A stretch of 32,444 bases of DNA from Spirochaetota bacterium (lineage in GTDB: Bacteria > Spirochaetota > B62-G9), in NCBI GenBank assembly GCA_003645695.1, contig QNBN01000004.1:1-32444 (forward strand), given 5' to 3'. The stretch's first letter is position 1. Each line of letters starts with the position of its first letter. Positions 1 to 9,104 of this stretch are shown piece after piece. The notes beneath the pieces were generated by a model. It worked only from the letters and a program-made list of their open reading frames with translations, was not told where the DNA came from and ran no database searches. The position numbers and the translations under genes were made by a program.

Positions 1-93
1 AAGATAATAATATTCAACTACTTTTTATCAATCACCAGTTTATAATTTTTTATAACTCTAAAGTTATCTGCAAAAAGCTTTTCTGACCAAACC

Positions 94-1905
94 CTATTTT
101 TTAACTTCATTCGTAATATATTCATCAATAGCCTGAGCTGCTCTATGCCCATCAGCTACACCATGTATAATGTCGGGCCCATGCACGATATCGCCGCCTG
201 CAAATAGCCAGGGTATAGGAGTTCTTCCGTATTCATCAGTAAGAATTCTCCCTCTTACTATTTCAAGTCTATCCAAAATATCCTTTCCTAAATAATCATA
301 GTTAGGTGCCTGCCCGATAGCTTCTACAACCATTGTTCCTTCATAGTCCTCTATATCTAATTCATCAACTTTTGGATTGAACCTGCCGCTTTCATCAAAT
401 ATCGATAAACATTTAACTGTTCTTAATCCTTTTAACTTTCCATTTTCATCCAGAAGAACCTCTTTTGGAGATCTTCCAGGATGTATCACGATACCCTCTT
501 CCTGTCCTTCTTCTATTTCGTCTTCATCAGCAAGCATCTCATCGCGTTTTTCAAGACAAGTTAGGTGAACACCAACTTCACCAAACTCAGTTTTCTGTAA
601 CCTTGCAATTGATCTTGCAATATCAAAGGCTACATTTCCACCTCCAATAATTACAACCTTCCTCTGTAGTTCAATTTTTTCGCCTCTTGAGATTTTAGCA
701 AGTAAATCAAGTGCTCTGAAACAACCAGGTTTATCGACATTCTTTATTCCTGTGGACCTTGATTCTGAAAATCCAGTACCAATAAATACTGCATCAGATT
801 TATCTTTAATTTCTTTAATTGTTATATCTTCTCCAACCTTAGTGTTTGTTTTTATCTCCACACCCATAGATTGTATAATCTCTATATCTTTATCTAGAGC
901 TTTATCGGGTAAACGATAATTAGGTATTCCATACCGCATTACCCCACCAGCAAGAGGTTTAGCTTCATATATGGTAATTTTATAACCCATAACTGATAAA
1001 TAATAAGCACAGCTCAGCCCTGAAGGACCGCTCCCGATTATGCTAACCTTCTTCTGCTTTTTACCCCCTTCAAAAATATGTGCTATTTCCTTTATTTGAT
1101 CCACGGACAACTGATCAACTGCATATCTCTTTAACCACCTGATCGCAACAGGCTCACCTCTATGCCCAATGGAACAAACAGTTTCACATTTATGTGTACA
1201 AACTCTACCACAAACTCCCGGTAACGGATTTTCTGTATACATATTCTCCACAGAACCATAGGGATTATCTTCCCATATCTCCTGTATATACTCAGGGATT
1301 TTCATATGAGCTGGACAGACCTCCGTACACAAACCACAAGCCACACATCTTGATGCCTCTTTTATAGCTTCCTCTTTTGTGTATCCCTTAACAATTTCTA
1401 CAAAAGAAGTAATGCGTTCTTCAACTGTAAGTTGCTGCATTTCAACCCTTTCAAGATCAAGAAAGTTAACCTTTTCATCAGCAACATAACCCAGCGGGAA
1501 ATCTACCTTATGTATTCCTTCTTTTGTAGGAAGAATATAAAAACTATCCAGGCCTTCATCTATATGAGTATATTCCCTTGTCATCGTTAAAGATCCTGTA
1601 GTACATATATCCACACAAAGACCACACCAACAGCATCTACCATAATCTATTGAAGGTCTCTTATTTGTTTTCCCAGGCTCTTCTTTAAGGTATGGTATTT
1701 CAATCATTTTAATTGCTTCATTATCACAAATTTCAGCACATGTACCACATCCTATACATTTTTCCCAATCATTAAGATGAAACCCTCTATAACGTTCCGC
1801 TGTTGGCCTTTCTTCATAGGGCACTCTAATCGTTACAGGTTTTTCACCTATATATTTTAGTGATTTAAAAGGCTTTAAAAAACTCCCCTTATTCTTATTT
1901 GACAT
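94..1905 (-). CDS. NuoI-like ferredoxin fused to GltD/NfnB-type FAD/NAD(P)H oxidoreductase
   Basis: 603 aa. Residues 1-115 look like the NuoI/EchF/MbhN subunit: a KPVTIR...ERPTAERYRG lead-in, then two [4Fe-4S] motifs (C50/53/56/60 and C91/94/97/101). Residues 160-600 are a GltD/NfnB-type flavoprotein: a third CxxCxxCxxxC (C187-C197), a second cysteine set (C232/236/240/244), an FAD-binding GSGPSG at 291-296, an NAD(P)-binding GGGNVAFDIAR at 421-431 and the closing AGGDIVHGP FAD motif at 569-577. It is the last gene of the Mbx-type operon and takes the place of the separate N (NuoI-like) subunit. By family knowledge NuoI passes electrons to the NuoB cluster and NfnB-type modules oxidise or reduce NAD(P). 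The inferred role is to couple the membrane complex to a pyridine nucleotide. Automatic annotation may call it glutamate synthase small subunit, but no GltB-type large subunit is nearby. No convincing terminator is seen in the 93 bases after the stop. Confidence 0.9.
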   Translation of the reverse strand: MSNKNKGSFLKPFKSLKYIGEKPVTIRVPYEERPTAERYRGFHLNDWEKCIGCGTCAEICDNEAIKMIEIPYLKEEPGKTNKRPSIDYGRCCWCGLCVDICTTGSLTMTREYTHIDEGLDSFYILPTKEGIHKVDFPLGYVADEKVNFLDLERVEMQQLTVEERITSFVEIVKGYTKEEAIKEASRCVACGLCTEVCPAHMKIPEYIQEIWEDNPYGSVENMYTENPLPGVCGRVCTHKCETVCSIGHRGEPVAIRWLKRYAVDQLSVDQIKEIAHIFEGGKKQKKVSIIGSGPSGLSCAYYLSVMGYKITIYEAKPLAGGVMRYGIPNYRLPDKALDKDIEIIQSMGVEIKTNTKVGEDITIKEIKDKSDAVFIGTGFSESRSTGIKNVDKPGCFRALDLLAKISRGEKIELQRKVVIIGGGNVAFDIARSIARLQKTEFGEVGVHLTCLEKRDEMLADEDEIEEGQEEGIVIHPGRSPKEVLLDENGKLKGLRTVKCLSIFDESGRFNPKVDELDIEDYEGTMVVEAIGQAPNYDYLGKDILDRLEIVRGRILTDEYGRTPIPWLFAGGDIVHGPDIIHGVADGHRAAQAIDEYITNEVKK

Positions 1906-1988
1906 ATCTCATTGAATCCTTTCGATAATTTGTAAGTATAAAAAATATCAAAAAAAAATAACATTGCATATATTATAATTTTCATCTA

Positions 1989-3107
1989 CTATCTATCAAT
2001 TTCTGGTGGACATGCATCAAGACTAAATATAATCTGTGATGCATCTTCTATCCTTTCATTAACCAATAAATTTTCAAGTATGTGAACCCCATGAGTTACT
2101 GATGCCCCCCTCACATGTACACGATATGGTCTTACTCCACCATCACTTACAAAATAATAAGCGAACTCTCCTTTAGATGATTCAGTTCTTACATATGCAT
2201 CACCTTTAGGTATTCTCCATTTAAGTGGATTTGGTGTTTTATTCCAAACTGGACCTTCTGGTATATTTTCAATAATTTGTCTAATAATTTTTATACTTTC
2301 TTCAATTTCAGCTCTACGTACTAATAATCTTGCATATGCATCACCTTCCACTTGAGTCGGTATATCAAAATCCAGATATGGATAAGCCTCATAAGGATCA
2401 TCCTTCCTTATATCTGCCTTAACTCCAGACGCTCTCAAGTTCGGACCTGTTGCACCCCATTTTATAGCATTTTCCTTGCTTAAAATACCAATTCCTTTTG
2501 CTCTTTTTACTGTTAATTTACTATTAATAAACAAATCATCATATTCTGGAAGTCTTGATTCAAGATAATTCACAACTTCTAACACCCGACGTTTAAAACC
2601 TTTTGGTAAATCTCTTCTAACACCACCAGGTATTATAAATATATGGTATACCCTTCCTCCTGTTAATTCCTCAAAAAGCTCTAATATCCTATCACGATCA
2701 GAAATAGTCCAGTTTGGCAAGGTATATAAACCAATACTTCCAGCATGGCTACCAAACGCAAGTAGGTGTGATGCTATTCTGGACAACTCAAGTATCATGC
2801 TTCTAATATACTTTGCCCTAATTGGAACCTCAATTCCTGCAATTTCCTCTATTGCCCTTGAATAATTTTCTTCATTTGGATCAGGATCAGGTACGCATAT
2901 TCTGCATACTATTGCAACATTCTGCAAATATAACCTTTCCTCCATTAACTTTTCAAACCCTCTGTGTAAAAAACCACCTTCTGCTTTTGCTTCTATAATC
3001 TTGTCACCTCTTAACTTCAAAATTACAGAATAATTACCAGATATACCAGGATGATTAGGACCTATAAAAAGGTTATAATCTCGCACCTCATCATTAGTTC
3101 TTGTCAT
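1989..3107 (-). CDS. mbxL: NuoD/hydrogenase-large-subunit-like protein of Mbx-type complex (MbxL)
   Basis: 372 aa, homologous to NuoD and the large subunit of group 4 NiFe hydrogenases: GGFLHRGFEKLMEER near residue 44 and a C-terminus ending in DR. In hydrogenases four cysteines in two CxxC motifs hold NiFe. Here the N-terminal pair is present (C68, C71 in VCRIC), but the C-terminal motif reads DACPPEIDR, so C366 is kept and the fourth cysteine is E369. NiFe binding is therefore unlikely, as reported for the Mbx/Mbs branch, which reduces something other than protons. The ATG lies 7 bases after a GGAG site and overlaps the end of the NuoC-like gene by 14 bases, indicating translational coupling. 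No hydrogenase maturation genes are in the window. Confidence 0.9.
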   Translation of the reverse strand: MTRTNDEVRDYNLFIGPNHPGISGNYSVILKLRGDKIIEAKAEGGFLHRGFEKLMEERLYLQNVAIVCRICVPDPDPNEENYSRAIEEIAGIEVPIRAKYIRSMILELSRIASHLLAFGSHAGSIGLYTLPNWTISDRDRILELFEELTGGRVYHIFIIPGGVRRDLPKGFKRRVLEVVNYLESRLPEYDDLFINSKLTVKRAKGIGILSKENAIKWGATGPNLRASGVKADIRKDDPYEAYPYLDFDIPTQVEGDAYARLLVRRAEIEESIKIIRQIIENIPEGPVWNKTPNPLKWRIPKGDAYVRTESSKGEFAYYFVSDGGVRPYRVHVRGASVTHGVHILENLLVNERIEDASQIIFSLDACPPEIDR

Positions 3108-3648
3108 TCGAATCTCCTAACTTTTTTAATTCCTTCATCCATTCTGGGTTATATTTTCTTTCACCATAAAATTCAATCGAATACTTTCTAGTTATAAAGT
3201 CTTTTCTCATCGGAGGAGATCCTTTCCATTCTGTAAGAATAAACTTTTCTAGATCATCATTTCCATCAAAAACAACACCAAACATCTCATGAATATCTCT
3301 TTCAAAAAATTTTGCAGGCTGCCATAAACTACTGATAGATTCAAAATGTGGTTCATCTTCTCTTGGTATTCTAATTTTTGCACTCACTAATATCTTCTTA
3401 TTATAGCTCCAGAAGTGATAAACAAGCTCAAATTGATTTTCCTTTATCCAATCAACGCAACTTATTGCAGATAAATGAGGGTAGTCCCAATTTTTTTGCA
3501 TTCTTGTTGCAAATTCAAATAACCTTTCAGAAGGAAGCTCAATTTCAATTCTTCTTTCTCTTTTTACAGTACAAACAACCTCTTTAAATACAGACTTTAT
3601 ATCTTTAATGAATTCATTTTCTCTTTCGTAATCCACTGCTGACTCCAT
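3094..3648 (-). CDS. mbxK: NuoC-like 30 kDa subunit of Mbx-type complex (MbxK)
   Basis: 184 aa. The C-terminal half carries the complex I 30-kDa subunit signature: FERDIHEMFGVVFDG near residue 114, then a W-x-G-x-PPMRKDF element. This soluble subunit packs against the NuoB- and NuoD-like subunits in the peripheral arm and carries no cofactor. The ATG has no clear Shine-Dalgarno and lies 8 bases after the NuoB-like stop, so it is probably translated by coupling. Its end overlaps the NuoD-like start. Separate NuoC and NuoD genes, rather than a NuoCD fusion, fit the Mbh/Mbx/Ech families. Confidence 0.88.
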   Translation of the reverse strand: MESAVDYERENEFIKDIKSVFKEVVCTVKRERRIEIELPSERLFEFATRMQKNWDYPHLSAISCVDWIKENQFELVYHFWSYNKKILVSAKIRIPREDEPHFESISSLWQPAKFFERDIHEMFGVVFDGNDDLEKFILTEWKGSPPMRKDFITRKYSIEFYGERKYNPEWMKELKKLGDSNDKN

Positions 3649-3656
3649 TACAAAAC

Positions 3657-4241
3657 TTATTTTATTTTAAATCTTTTTATATCAGACTTAATATCAAGAT
3701 TAGTATTAACTTCACCAAAGACATACTCCTGATTCTTTTTATAAAATTCATAATTAAGATAATATTTCTTCCAGTTCTGCGCACTACCATTATCAATATC
3801 TTCAATCAACCTGTTAAAACCCCTTATTATCGCTTCTGGTCTCGGCATACAGCCAGCAATATATAGGTCAACAGGTAAATAATTATCTAATTGCTTAATT
3901 GTGGCATAAGAGTTCCAATACATACCACCATTTATTGTACATGAACCAAACCCAATAACCCACTTCGGTGATTGCATTTGTTCATAAACTAAAATTAAAC
4001 GTTTTAATGTTTTTACAGACAAATAACCTGTAACAAGCAAAATATCAGCTTGCCTTGGGGTTACATATGGCACAATTCCAAAACGTTCCATATCAAATCT
4101 TGATGTCATAGTAGGAGGTAATTCGACAGCCCCACAACCTGTACAATAATGAAGCATCCATAATGATCGTTTTCTTAATTTATCAGCTATTTTTTCCCAA
4201 ACTGTTCTATGGGTTAGTTTTCCTTTCTTTAAATCTCCCAT
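3657..4241 (-). CDS. mbxJ: NuoB-like [4Fe-4S] subunit of Mbx-type complex (MbxJ)
   Basis: 194 aa. This is the small electron-transfer subunit that holds the terminal (N2/proximal) [4Fe-4S] cluster. Ligands visible are C33 and C36 in HYCTGCGAVELPP, C101 in FGSC and C131 in AGCMPRPE. CxxC spacing replaces the CC pair of true NuoB, as in hydrogenase-related members. GRF-like features (SRFDMERFG near 47) and the RPE after the last Cys are typical. The start has a GGGAG site 6 bases upstream. It is separated from the NuoH-like gene by 146 A+T-rich bases in which I see only a weak inverted repeat (CCAAT-N4-ATTGG), but it is surely part of the same operon. Confidence 0.9.
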   Translation of the reverse strand: MGDLKKGKLTHRTVWEKIADKLRKRSLWMLHYCTGCGAVELPPTMTSRFDMERFGIVPYVTPRQADILLVTGYLSVKTLKRLILVYEQMQSPKWVIGFGSCTINGGMYWNSYATIKQLDNYLPVDLYIAGCMPRPEAIIRGFNRLIEDIDNGSAQNWKKYYLNYEFYKKNQEYVFGEVNTNLDIKSDIKRFKIK

Positions 4242-4387
4242 TCAAATCTCCCTTTATAATTTCAAATATCCGTTTTCAAAAAGAATATCACCTGATCACT
4301 ATAGCAAATAAATCACAATCCCCCTGATATTTTAAAAATATATTATATTTAACACAAAATCATTAGTTCTACCCAATAATCATTGGA

Positions 4388-5278
4388 TTAAACTAACACA
4401 ATTATTACACCAACAATCGCAAGTAAAACCGGTATTTTCCACAAAAACCGCATAGCGTCATCTATTCTAAATCTCCCAAAAACTCCATTTACACTAATCA
4501 ATATTGTAAAAATAACAAACATTTTTATTAGTAAGAATATCCAGTTTCCACCACCACCCAGGAATAAATCAATATAAATAGTTAGCTCAATAAAAATGGA
4601 AATAGCATGCTGAATAAACATTATGCCTAAATATTTTCCACCCATTTCAACCATTGGTCCTGTAGCAATTTCATGAGGCGCTATAAAAACCTCAAATGGT
4701 TTTTCTCCCATCATTCCAAAAAGCGCTATAAATGCAGCAATAGCTAAAAATGGATGTGTAAATAAGTGCCAACTATGAAATCCATTTACCTGCTGATTTA
4801 CCATTATTTGATAGATTGAAGTTGTATTATTTAATATTGCAATACCTATAAACGATAGAACAAATGGAACATCATAACCTGCAAGTAACATTAAAGCCCT
4901 TGATATCCCAATACTACCGTTTGGGTTTGCTGTCTCTCCAACACCTAACGCCATTCCTAACTGCGGAATTAGAATCAAATACATCAGTACAAGCATATCA
5001 CCATATTTTGAGAAAAAGTGAAATCCTGGAACTGGGACAAAATATAAAGACAGCAAGGTTCCACCTAAAAGCATTATAGCAGATACATCATGCATATAGC
5101 CATGAGATATATTAGTTCTCTTGGCCATAAGCTTTAAAATATCATAAAGCGGCTGAAACCATGGAGGACCATATCTTCTTTGAAGTCTAGCAGTATATTT
5201 TCTACTATAAGCCATAAAAAATATACCAATAAAAAAAGCAATAAATGGCAATAATATAATCCAGAGTACTATGCTCAT
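4388..5278 (-). CDS. mbxM: NuoH-like membrane anchor of Mbx-type complex (MbxM)
   Basis: 296 aa and highly hydrophobic, with about eight membrane segments. It matches the NuoH/HyfC/MbhM family: RRYGPPWFQPLYDILKL near residue 35 on the first cytoplasmic loop, and GEKPFEVFIAPHEIATGP near 190, the conserved acidic loop facing the quinone/redox cavity. The subunit joins the peripheral redox arm to the antiporter modules. GGAGC sits just before the ATG at 5278. The 143 bases separating it from the upstream antiporter gene hold no convincing gene. Confidence 0.9.
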   Translation of the reverse strand: MSIVLWIILLPFIAFFIGIFFMAYSRKYTARLQRRYGPPWFQPLYDILKLMAKRTNISHGYMHDVSAIMLLGGTLLSLYFVPVPGFHFFSKYGDMLVLMYLILIPQLGMALGVGETANPNGSIGISRALMLLAGYDVPFVLSFIGIAILNNTTSIYQIMVNQQVNGFHSWHLFTHPFLAIAAFIALFGMMGEKPFEVFIAPHEIATGPMVEMGGKYLGIMFIQHAISIFIELTIYIDLFLGGGGNWIFLLIKMFVIFTILISVNGVFGRFRIDDAMRFLWKIPVLLAIVGVIIVLV

Positions 5279-5421
5279 AACAGCTCCAATTAAGCTTTTA
5301 TTATTTTAAATTCATTTTATAAAACTGATAACACAACTCTTTATTATGATTGAATTACAATCTATCTTTTATTTCCATAAAAATTCACAATAGTGTAATC
5401 CATTTAATTACCTTAAATCCC

Positions 5422-7269
5422 CTATAACAAAATTAGTATAGTTATTAATAATCCAATTAATATGTACATACCATAAGTATTAATATTTCCTGTATAGAGT
5501 CTTCTAAAATAATCTGCTATTTCAGTAGTAAACCTTATAATACTATTCTCAGTTCTTTGAACTGGTTCATAATCATACGCTGGCTTTATTATATGTTCAA
5601 ATCCTGCATAAAAATGATAGTTATAATTATATGGTACTGAACTGTCCAGAAAATTACCTGCTGCATAATTATCATATTGACTTACATGCTTTCTTCTATT
5701 CCCAAGAAGGTAAACGATAAATCCAATAAACATCGATGCCATAAAAACAATCGAAACTATCCCCATATTAAGATTACCAACAGTCTGCATAACTCCATGT
5801 AATGTATAATTAACAGGTGCTATACCTAAACTATCCTGAACCTTTGCTATAAAAGAAACTGCAAGTCCAGGATATACACCAAGACCAAATACCGCTAACA
5901 TCAATATCCAAATTGGTATTTGCATATCAAAAGGTACCTCCCTCACATCATTATAACGTTCAGGGAGCTGTCCTAAGAAGATGTTATGAATAAACTTATA
6001 TACAGATAGTATTGTCCCAAGAGTTCCGACAAAAGCTGCCGTCGCCAGGAATGGATATCGAGAAGAAATCAATGCCTTATATATAAACCATTTAGATACA
6101 AAACCATTCATTGGAGGGATTCCAGCAAGTCCTATTATTCCAAGAAGGACTCCTAGAAAGGCTACTGGTTGTTTTTTAATCAATCCACCCAGTTTATTTA
6201 AGTTTGTTGTGCCTGTTCTATACTCCACTGCAGCAAGGCTAAACAATATTAATGTAATATACGTCATGTGGTTTAAAACATGAAACATTCCACCTGCTAT
6301 CCCAAGGCTAGTTCCTGAGGCAATTCCAACCAACATATATCCACCTTGCCCAATACCATGCCAGGTCATCAGCTCTTTTCCATCATTTTGAAGAAGCGCT
6401 GTAAATGTTGGTATTACCATTGTAAATGCGGCAAACAAGGCAAATATATACCTAAAGTTAATTGCACCTATAATGTGCATTTTATCTAACAAAGGCATTC
6501 CTAAAATGTTAAACATATAAAAAATAATCCCATAAACACCCATTCTAGTTGATATACCTGCAAGATAGCTCGTTAACGTCGTAAATGTATTAGAATATGC
6601 CTTTGGAAGCCATTTATGTACAGGATATACCGCAGCTTCGATTGAAAATGAAGTAATTAAAAGAATAGATATTAGCACCAACATTCCTTTATTTATTGAA
6701 GCCAAACTTTTATGAATAATATCATATTCAAAACTTCCAGCATAACTATACATTAACATAATTCCAAACATTAGCATCATTGCTGACACAACAGCATACA
6801 CAAGGTAACGATACGAGGATTCATATGCCTTTCCACCAGACTGAGCCATCAAGAAAAAAGTACTCCAGCTCATCATCTCCCACATTATAAAAAACATTAA
6901 AAAATCACCTGATAAAACTACACCTAACATGCCAAACGTCTTTAGAAAAAGCCAGAAGTAATACATTCTGCTATTTTCTTTATTAACCATATAGCGAAGT
7001 GAGAACAAAACAGTTAAGACAGTGATACCACTAATCATAAGGCTGAAAAACAAGCCCAGGTAAGTTACGCTAAACCCTGGCCTTATTCCCCAGATTTCAA
7101 ATGGTATTTTATATGTATATCCAACTTGGCCAATTAACTTAATATTAAAATAAAAAATTGCTATAAATATTATAAATGCAACTGATTTCTTAACACTTTC
7201 TACCCTATAGAATAAAAGGCTTAATAATGCACCTACAAGAGGTAAAAGCAAAAAAACGTAAAAACCCAT
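5422..7269 (-). CDS. mbxH': NuoL/Mrp-type antiporter-like subunit, second copy (MbxH')
   Basis: 615 aa with about 14-16 membrane segments of the Proton_antipo_M family. A long C-terminal extension with a final hydrophobic helix at about 597-615 recalls the lateral helix of NuoL. The TM5 glutamate is present (E131 in IMWEMMSW). Where related subunits usually have a lysine before the WLP motif, this one reads SIEAAVYPVHKWLPKAYS, with E211 and K219. A His-containing LNHMTY lies in the central helices. Two adjacent antiporter-like subunits (this and the 488-aa one upstream) are a hallmark of Mbx/Mbs operons; Mbh has one. AGGGGGA precedes the ATG. Predicted role: ion (H+ or Na+) translocation driven by the redox arm. 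Confidence 0.88.
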   Translation of the reverse strand: MGFYVFLLLPLVGALLSLLFYRVESVKKSVAFIIFIAIFYFNIKLIGQVGYTYKIPFEIWGIRPGFSVTYLGLFFSLMISGITVLTVLFSLRYMVNKENSRMYYFWLFLKTFGMLGVVLSGDFLMFFIMWEMMSWSTFFLMAQSGGKAYESSYRYLVYAVVSAMMLMFGIMLMYSYAGSFEYDIIHKSLASINKGMLVLISILLITSFSIEAAVYPVHKWLPKAYSNTFTTLTSYLAGISTRMGVYGIIFYMFNILGMPLLDKMHIIGAINFRYIFALFAAFTMVIPTFTALLQNDGKELMTWHGIGQGGYMLVGIASGTSLGIAGGMFHVLNHMTYITLILFSLAAVEYRTGTTNLNKLGGLIKKQPVAFLGVLLGIIGLAGIPPMNGFVSKWFIYKALISSRYPFLATAAFVGTLGTILSVYKFIHNIFLGQLPERYNDVREVPFDMQIPIWILMLAVFGLGVYPGLAVSFIAKVQDSLGIAPVNYTLHGVMQTVGNLNMGIVSIVFMASMFIGFIVYLLGNRRKHVSQYDNYAAGNFLDSSVPYNYNYHFYAGFEHIIKPAYDYEPVQRTENSIIRFTTEIADYFRRLYTGNINTYGMYILIGLLITILILL

Positions 7270-7278
7270 GGTTCCCCC

Positions 7279-8745
7279 TTATCCCAACACTGCATGAATA
7301 AATGCAATCTTATTTATTAAATCAGCACCAGCTTTATTTGTGTAGTTAAGAATACCGTTCGTATATATGAAACTTATAACTATGATAATTGCAAGCAGAC
7401 CCAGAGGAAATAAAACTGCAAACGGCACTTTAGCATATCCTTCTTTTCGTTTCTTACCTGTATACATTATTTTTGCAATTTTAAAGAAATAAGATGCCTC
7501 AAAAATTGTGCCTAACAAGACAAGTGCAGTTAAAACTATATATAAAACTGAATGTTTACTTATGGCAGCAAGTATAATATTAAACTTGCTAAAAAAACCT
7601 ATAAAAGGAGGTATACCAATTAGTGAAAGAGCACCAATTATAAACACAATTCCTAGAAAGGGCATCGATTTAGCTATTCCCTTGTAATCTGAGACATTTT
7701 TTGAACCAGTTTTATGTATGACATATCCAGCGCTTAGAAATAGTAATGACTTAGAAACAGCATGATTTATTATCTGGAAAATACCACCACTTATTCCCTG
7801 CGGGGTATTAATACTAAATGCAAATAAAATCAAGCCTATCTGGCCAATACTCGAATATGCAAGGACTCTCTTTATATTTTCCTGTTTAAAAGCAGATAAT
7901 TCACCCATTAAAAGGGTAATAACGCCCACAATCGCAAAAAAAGTTAAGAAATAAGTAGCACTAAATATTAAGAAGATTATCTTCATAATTATTATTAAAG
8001 CCACTTCAATAACAAAACCTGAAAGTACTGCACTTATTGAAGAAGGAGCAGATGAATGTGCATCTGGAAGCCAGCTGTTTAAAGGAAATATTGCTGCTTC
8101 TATTCCAAAACCTGTTATCATCAAAATGATTGCAATAGTTATTAGATTCTTATTAGCATTCTGGTATTTCAATGCAATATCTGCCATATTCAAGGTACCA
8201 ATTGAAAAATAAATAAGAGCAATACCAAAAAGAATCAGTACAGAACCAATAGACCCCTGTATAAGATATTTCATAGAAGCTTCAAGCCCGTCTCTATTTC
8301 TGTCATACGCAACAAGTGCATACGATGAAATACATAGTATCTCAAAAAAAACGAATAAATTAAATATATCTGCAGTTAAAACCATTCCGATTGCTCCTGT
8401 AAGAAGAAGCAGGAACATTGAATAAAAAAGAGGGGAAGAATCATCATTGATATATTTAAAAGAGTATATCATTGACAGAAAACCAATAAATGTAATAACA
8501 ATGGAAAGTACAGCAGCAAGCGGACCCACATAAAGGTTAATACCTACAGGAGGCTTATACCCGGCAATTATTACTGAAATCGGTGTATTAATAGTATGCA
8601 TAAAAATGTAAATAGCTGCAATCAGGTTAAATAATCCTACAAAAAAAGCTATATACTTTGCTAAACTTTTAGCAGCTTTAGAAATTATTGGAATAAAGAA
8701 AGCCGCTGCTATAGGAACAATTATTAGTAAGATTGGGTTTACCAC
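7279..8745 (-). CDS. mbxH: MnhD/MrpD-type antiporter subunit (MbxH)
   Basis: 488 aa, about 14 membrane segments, MrpD/NuoN-like. E135 in FVFFEILCISSYAL is the conserved TM5 glutamate. The TM7-8 region reads GFGIEAAIFPLNSWLPDAHSSAPSS...LSGFVIEV, with Glu at 216 and 247 where MrpD-like proteins commonly have Lys. The start is GTG; it overlaps the stop of the MnhC-like gene (the 7 shared bases make AAG TGG TAA in one frame and GTG GTA in the other) and has a GGGGG site 7 bases upstream, so translation is coupled. It belongs to the antiporter arm of the Mbx-type complex. Confidence 0.9.
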   Translation of the reverse strand: MVNPILLIIVPIAAAFFIPIISKAAKSLAKYIAFFVGLFNLIAAIYIFMHTINTPISVIIAGYKPPVGINLYVGPLAAVLSIVITFIGFLSMIYSFKYINDDSSPLFYSMFLLLLTGAIGMVLTADIFNLFVFFEILCISSYALVAYDRNRDGLEASMKYLIQGSIGSVLILFGIALIYFSIGTLNMADIALKYQNANKNLITIAIILMITGFGIEAAIFPLNSWLPDAHSSAPSSISAVLSGFVIEVALIIIMKIIFLIFSATYFLTFFAIVGVITLLMGELSAFKQENIKRVLAYSSIGQIGLILFAFSINTPQGISGGIFQIINHAVSKSLLFLSAGYVIHKTGSKNVSDYKGIAKSMPFLGIVFIIGALSLIGIPPFIGFFSKFNIILAAISKHSVLYIVLTALVLLGTIFEASYFFKIAKIMYTGKKRKEGYAKVPFAVLFPLGLLAIIIVISFIYTNGILNYTNKAGADLINKIAFIHAVLG

Positions 8746-9104
8746 TTAAGCCCCCTTATTTTAGAAATATCAAGTGTACCATAATGTTTATACAACCTTA
8801 TTGCAATGGCAAGAGATAGTGCTGTTACCCCAAACCCAATAACTATGGCAGTAAGAACAAGTGCCTGCGGTAATGGATCAACCATATTCTCAAAACCCAA
8901 TGAACCCTTAGAGAAAATTGGTGCTGTTTTATTTTTAATATATCCAGAAAAAACTATAAAAATATTAACTCCGGAATCGGCAAGGTTAAGACCAATAATA
9001 ATTTTTATGAGATTTTTTTCGGCAATAACCAGATATATACCTATTACTACCAAACCTATTGAAGCCGTGAAAATAAGCGTTTCTATATTAATAATATTAT
9101 TCAT
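8739..9104 (-). CDS. mbxG: MnhC/MrpC-type subunit, NuoK-like (MbxG)
   Basis: 121 aa from the chosen start. Three membrane helices with the NuoK/MrpC pattern: a central NLADSGVNIF segment and PLPQALVLTAIVIGFGVTAL, a very conserved MrpC motif. I place the start at the ATG at 9104, because a GGAGG ribosome-binding site lies just upstream. Longer readings from 9122 would translate through that site. The ATG overlaps the end of the upstream MnhB-like gene by 8 bases. It is a small structural helper of the large antiporter subunits. Confidence 0.9.
   Translation of the reverse strand: MNNIINIETLIFTASIGLVVIGIYLVIAEKNLIKIIIGLNLADSGVNIFIVFSGYIKNKTAPIFSKGSLGFENMVDPLPQALVLTAIVIGFGVTALSLAIAIRLYKHYGTLDISKIRGLKW

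Noticed and set aside
52-67. ATAACT-CTAA-AGTTAT hairpin as terminator of the Mbx operon
   Set aside because: Only six A/T-rich pairs and no T-run on the minus strand after it.
94-1905. Glutamate synthase small subunit
   Set aside because: The N-terminal NuoI-like domain and the operon context point to the membrane complex; no large GltB gene is nearby.
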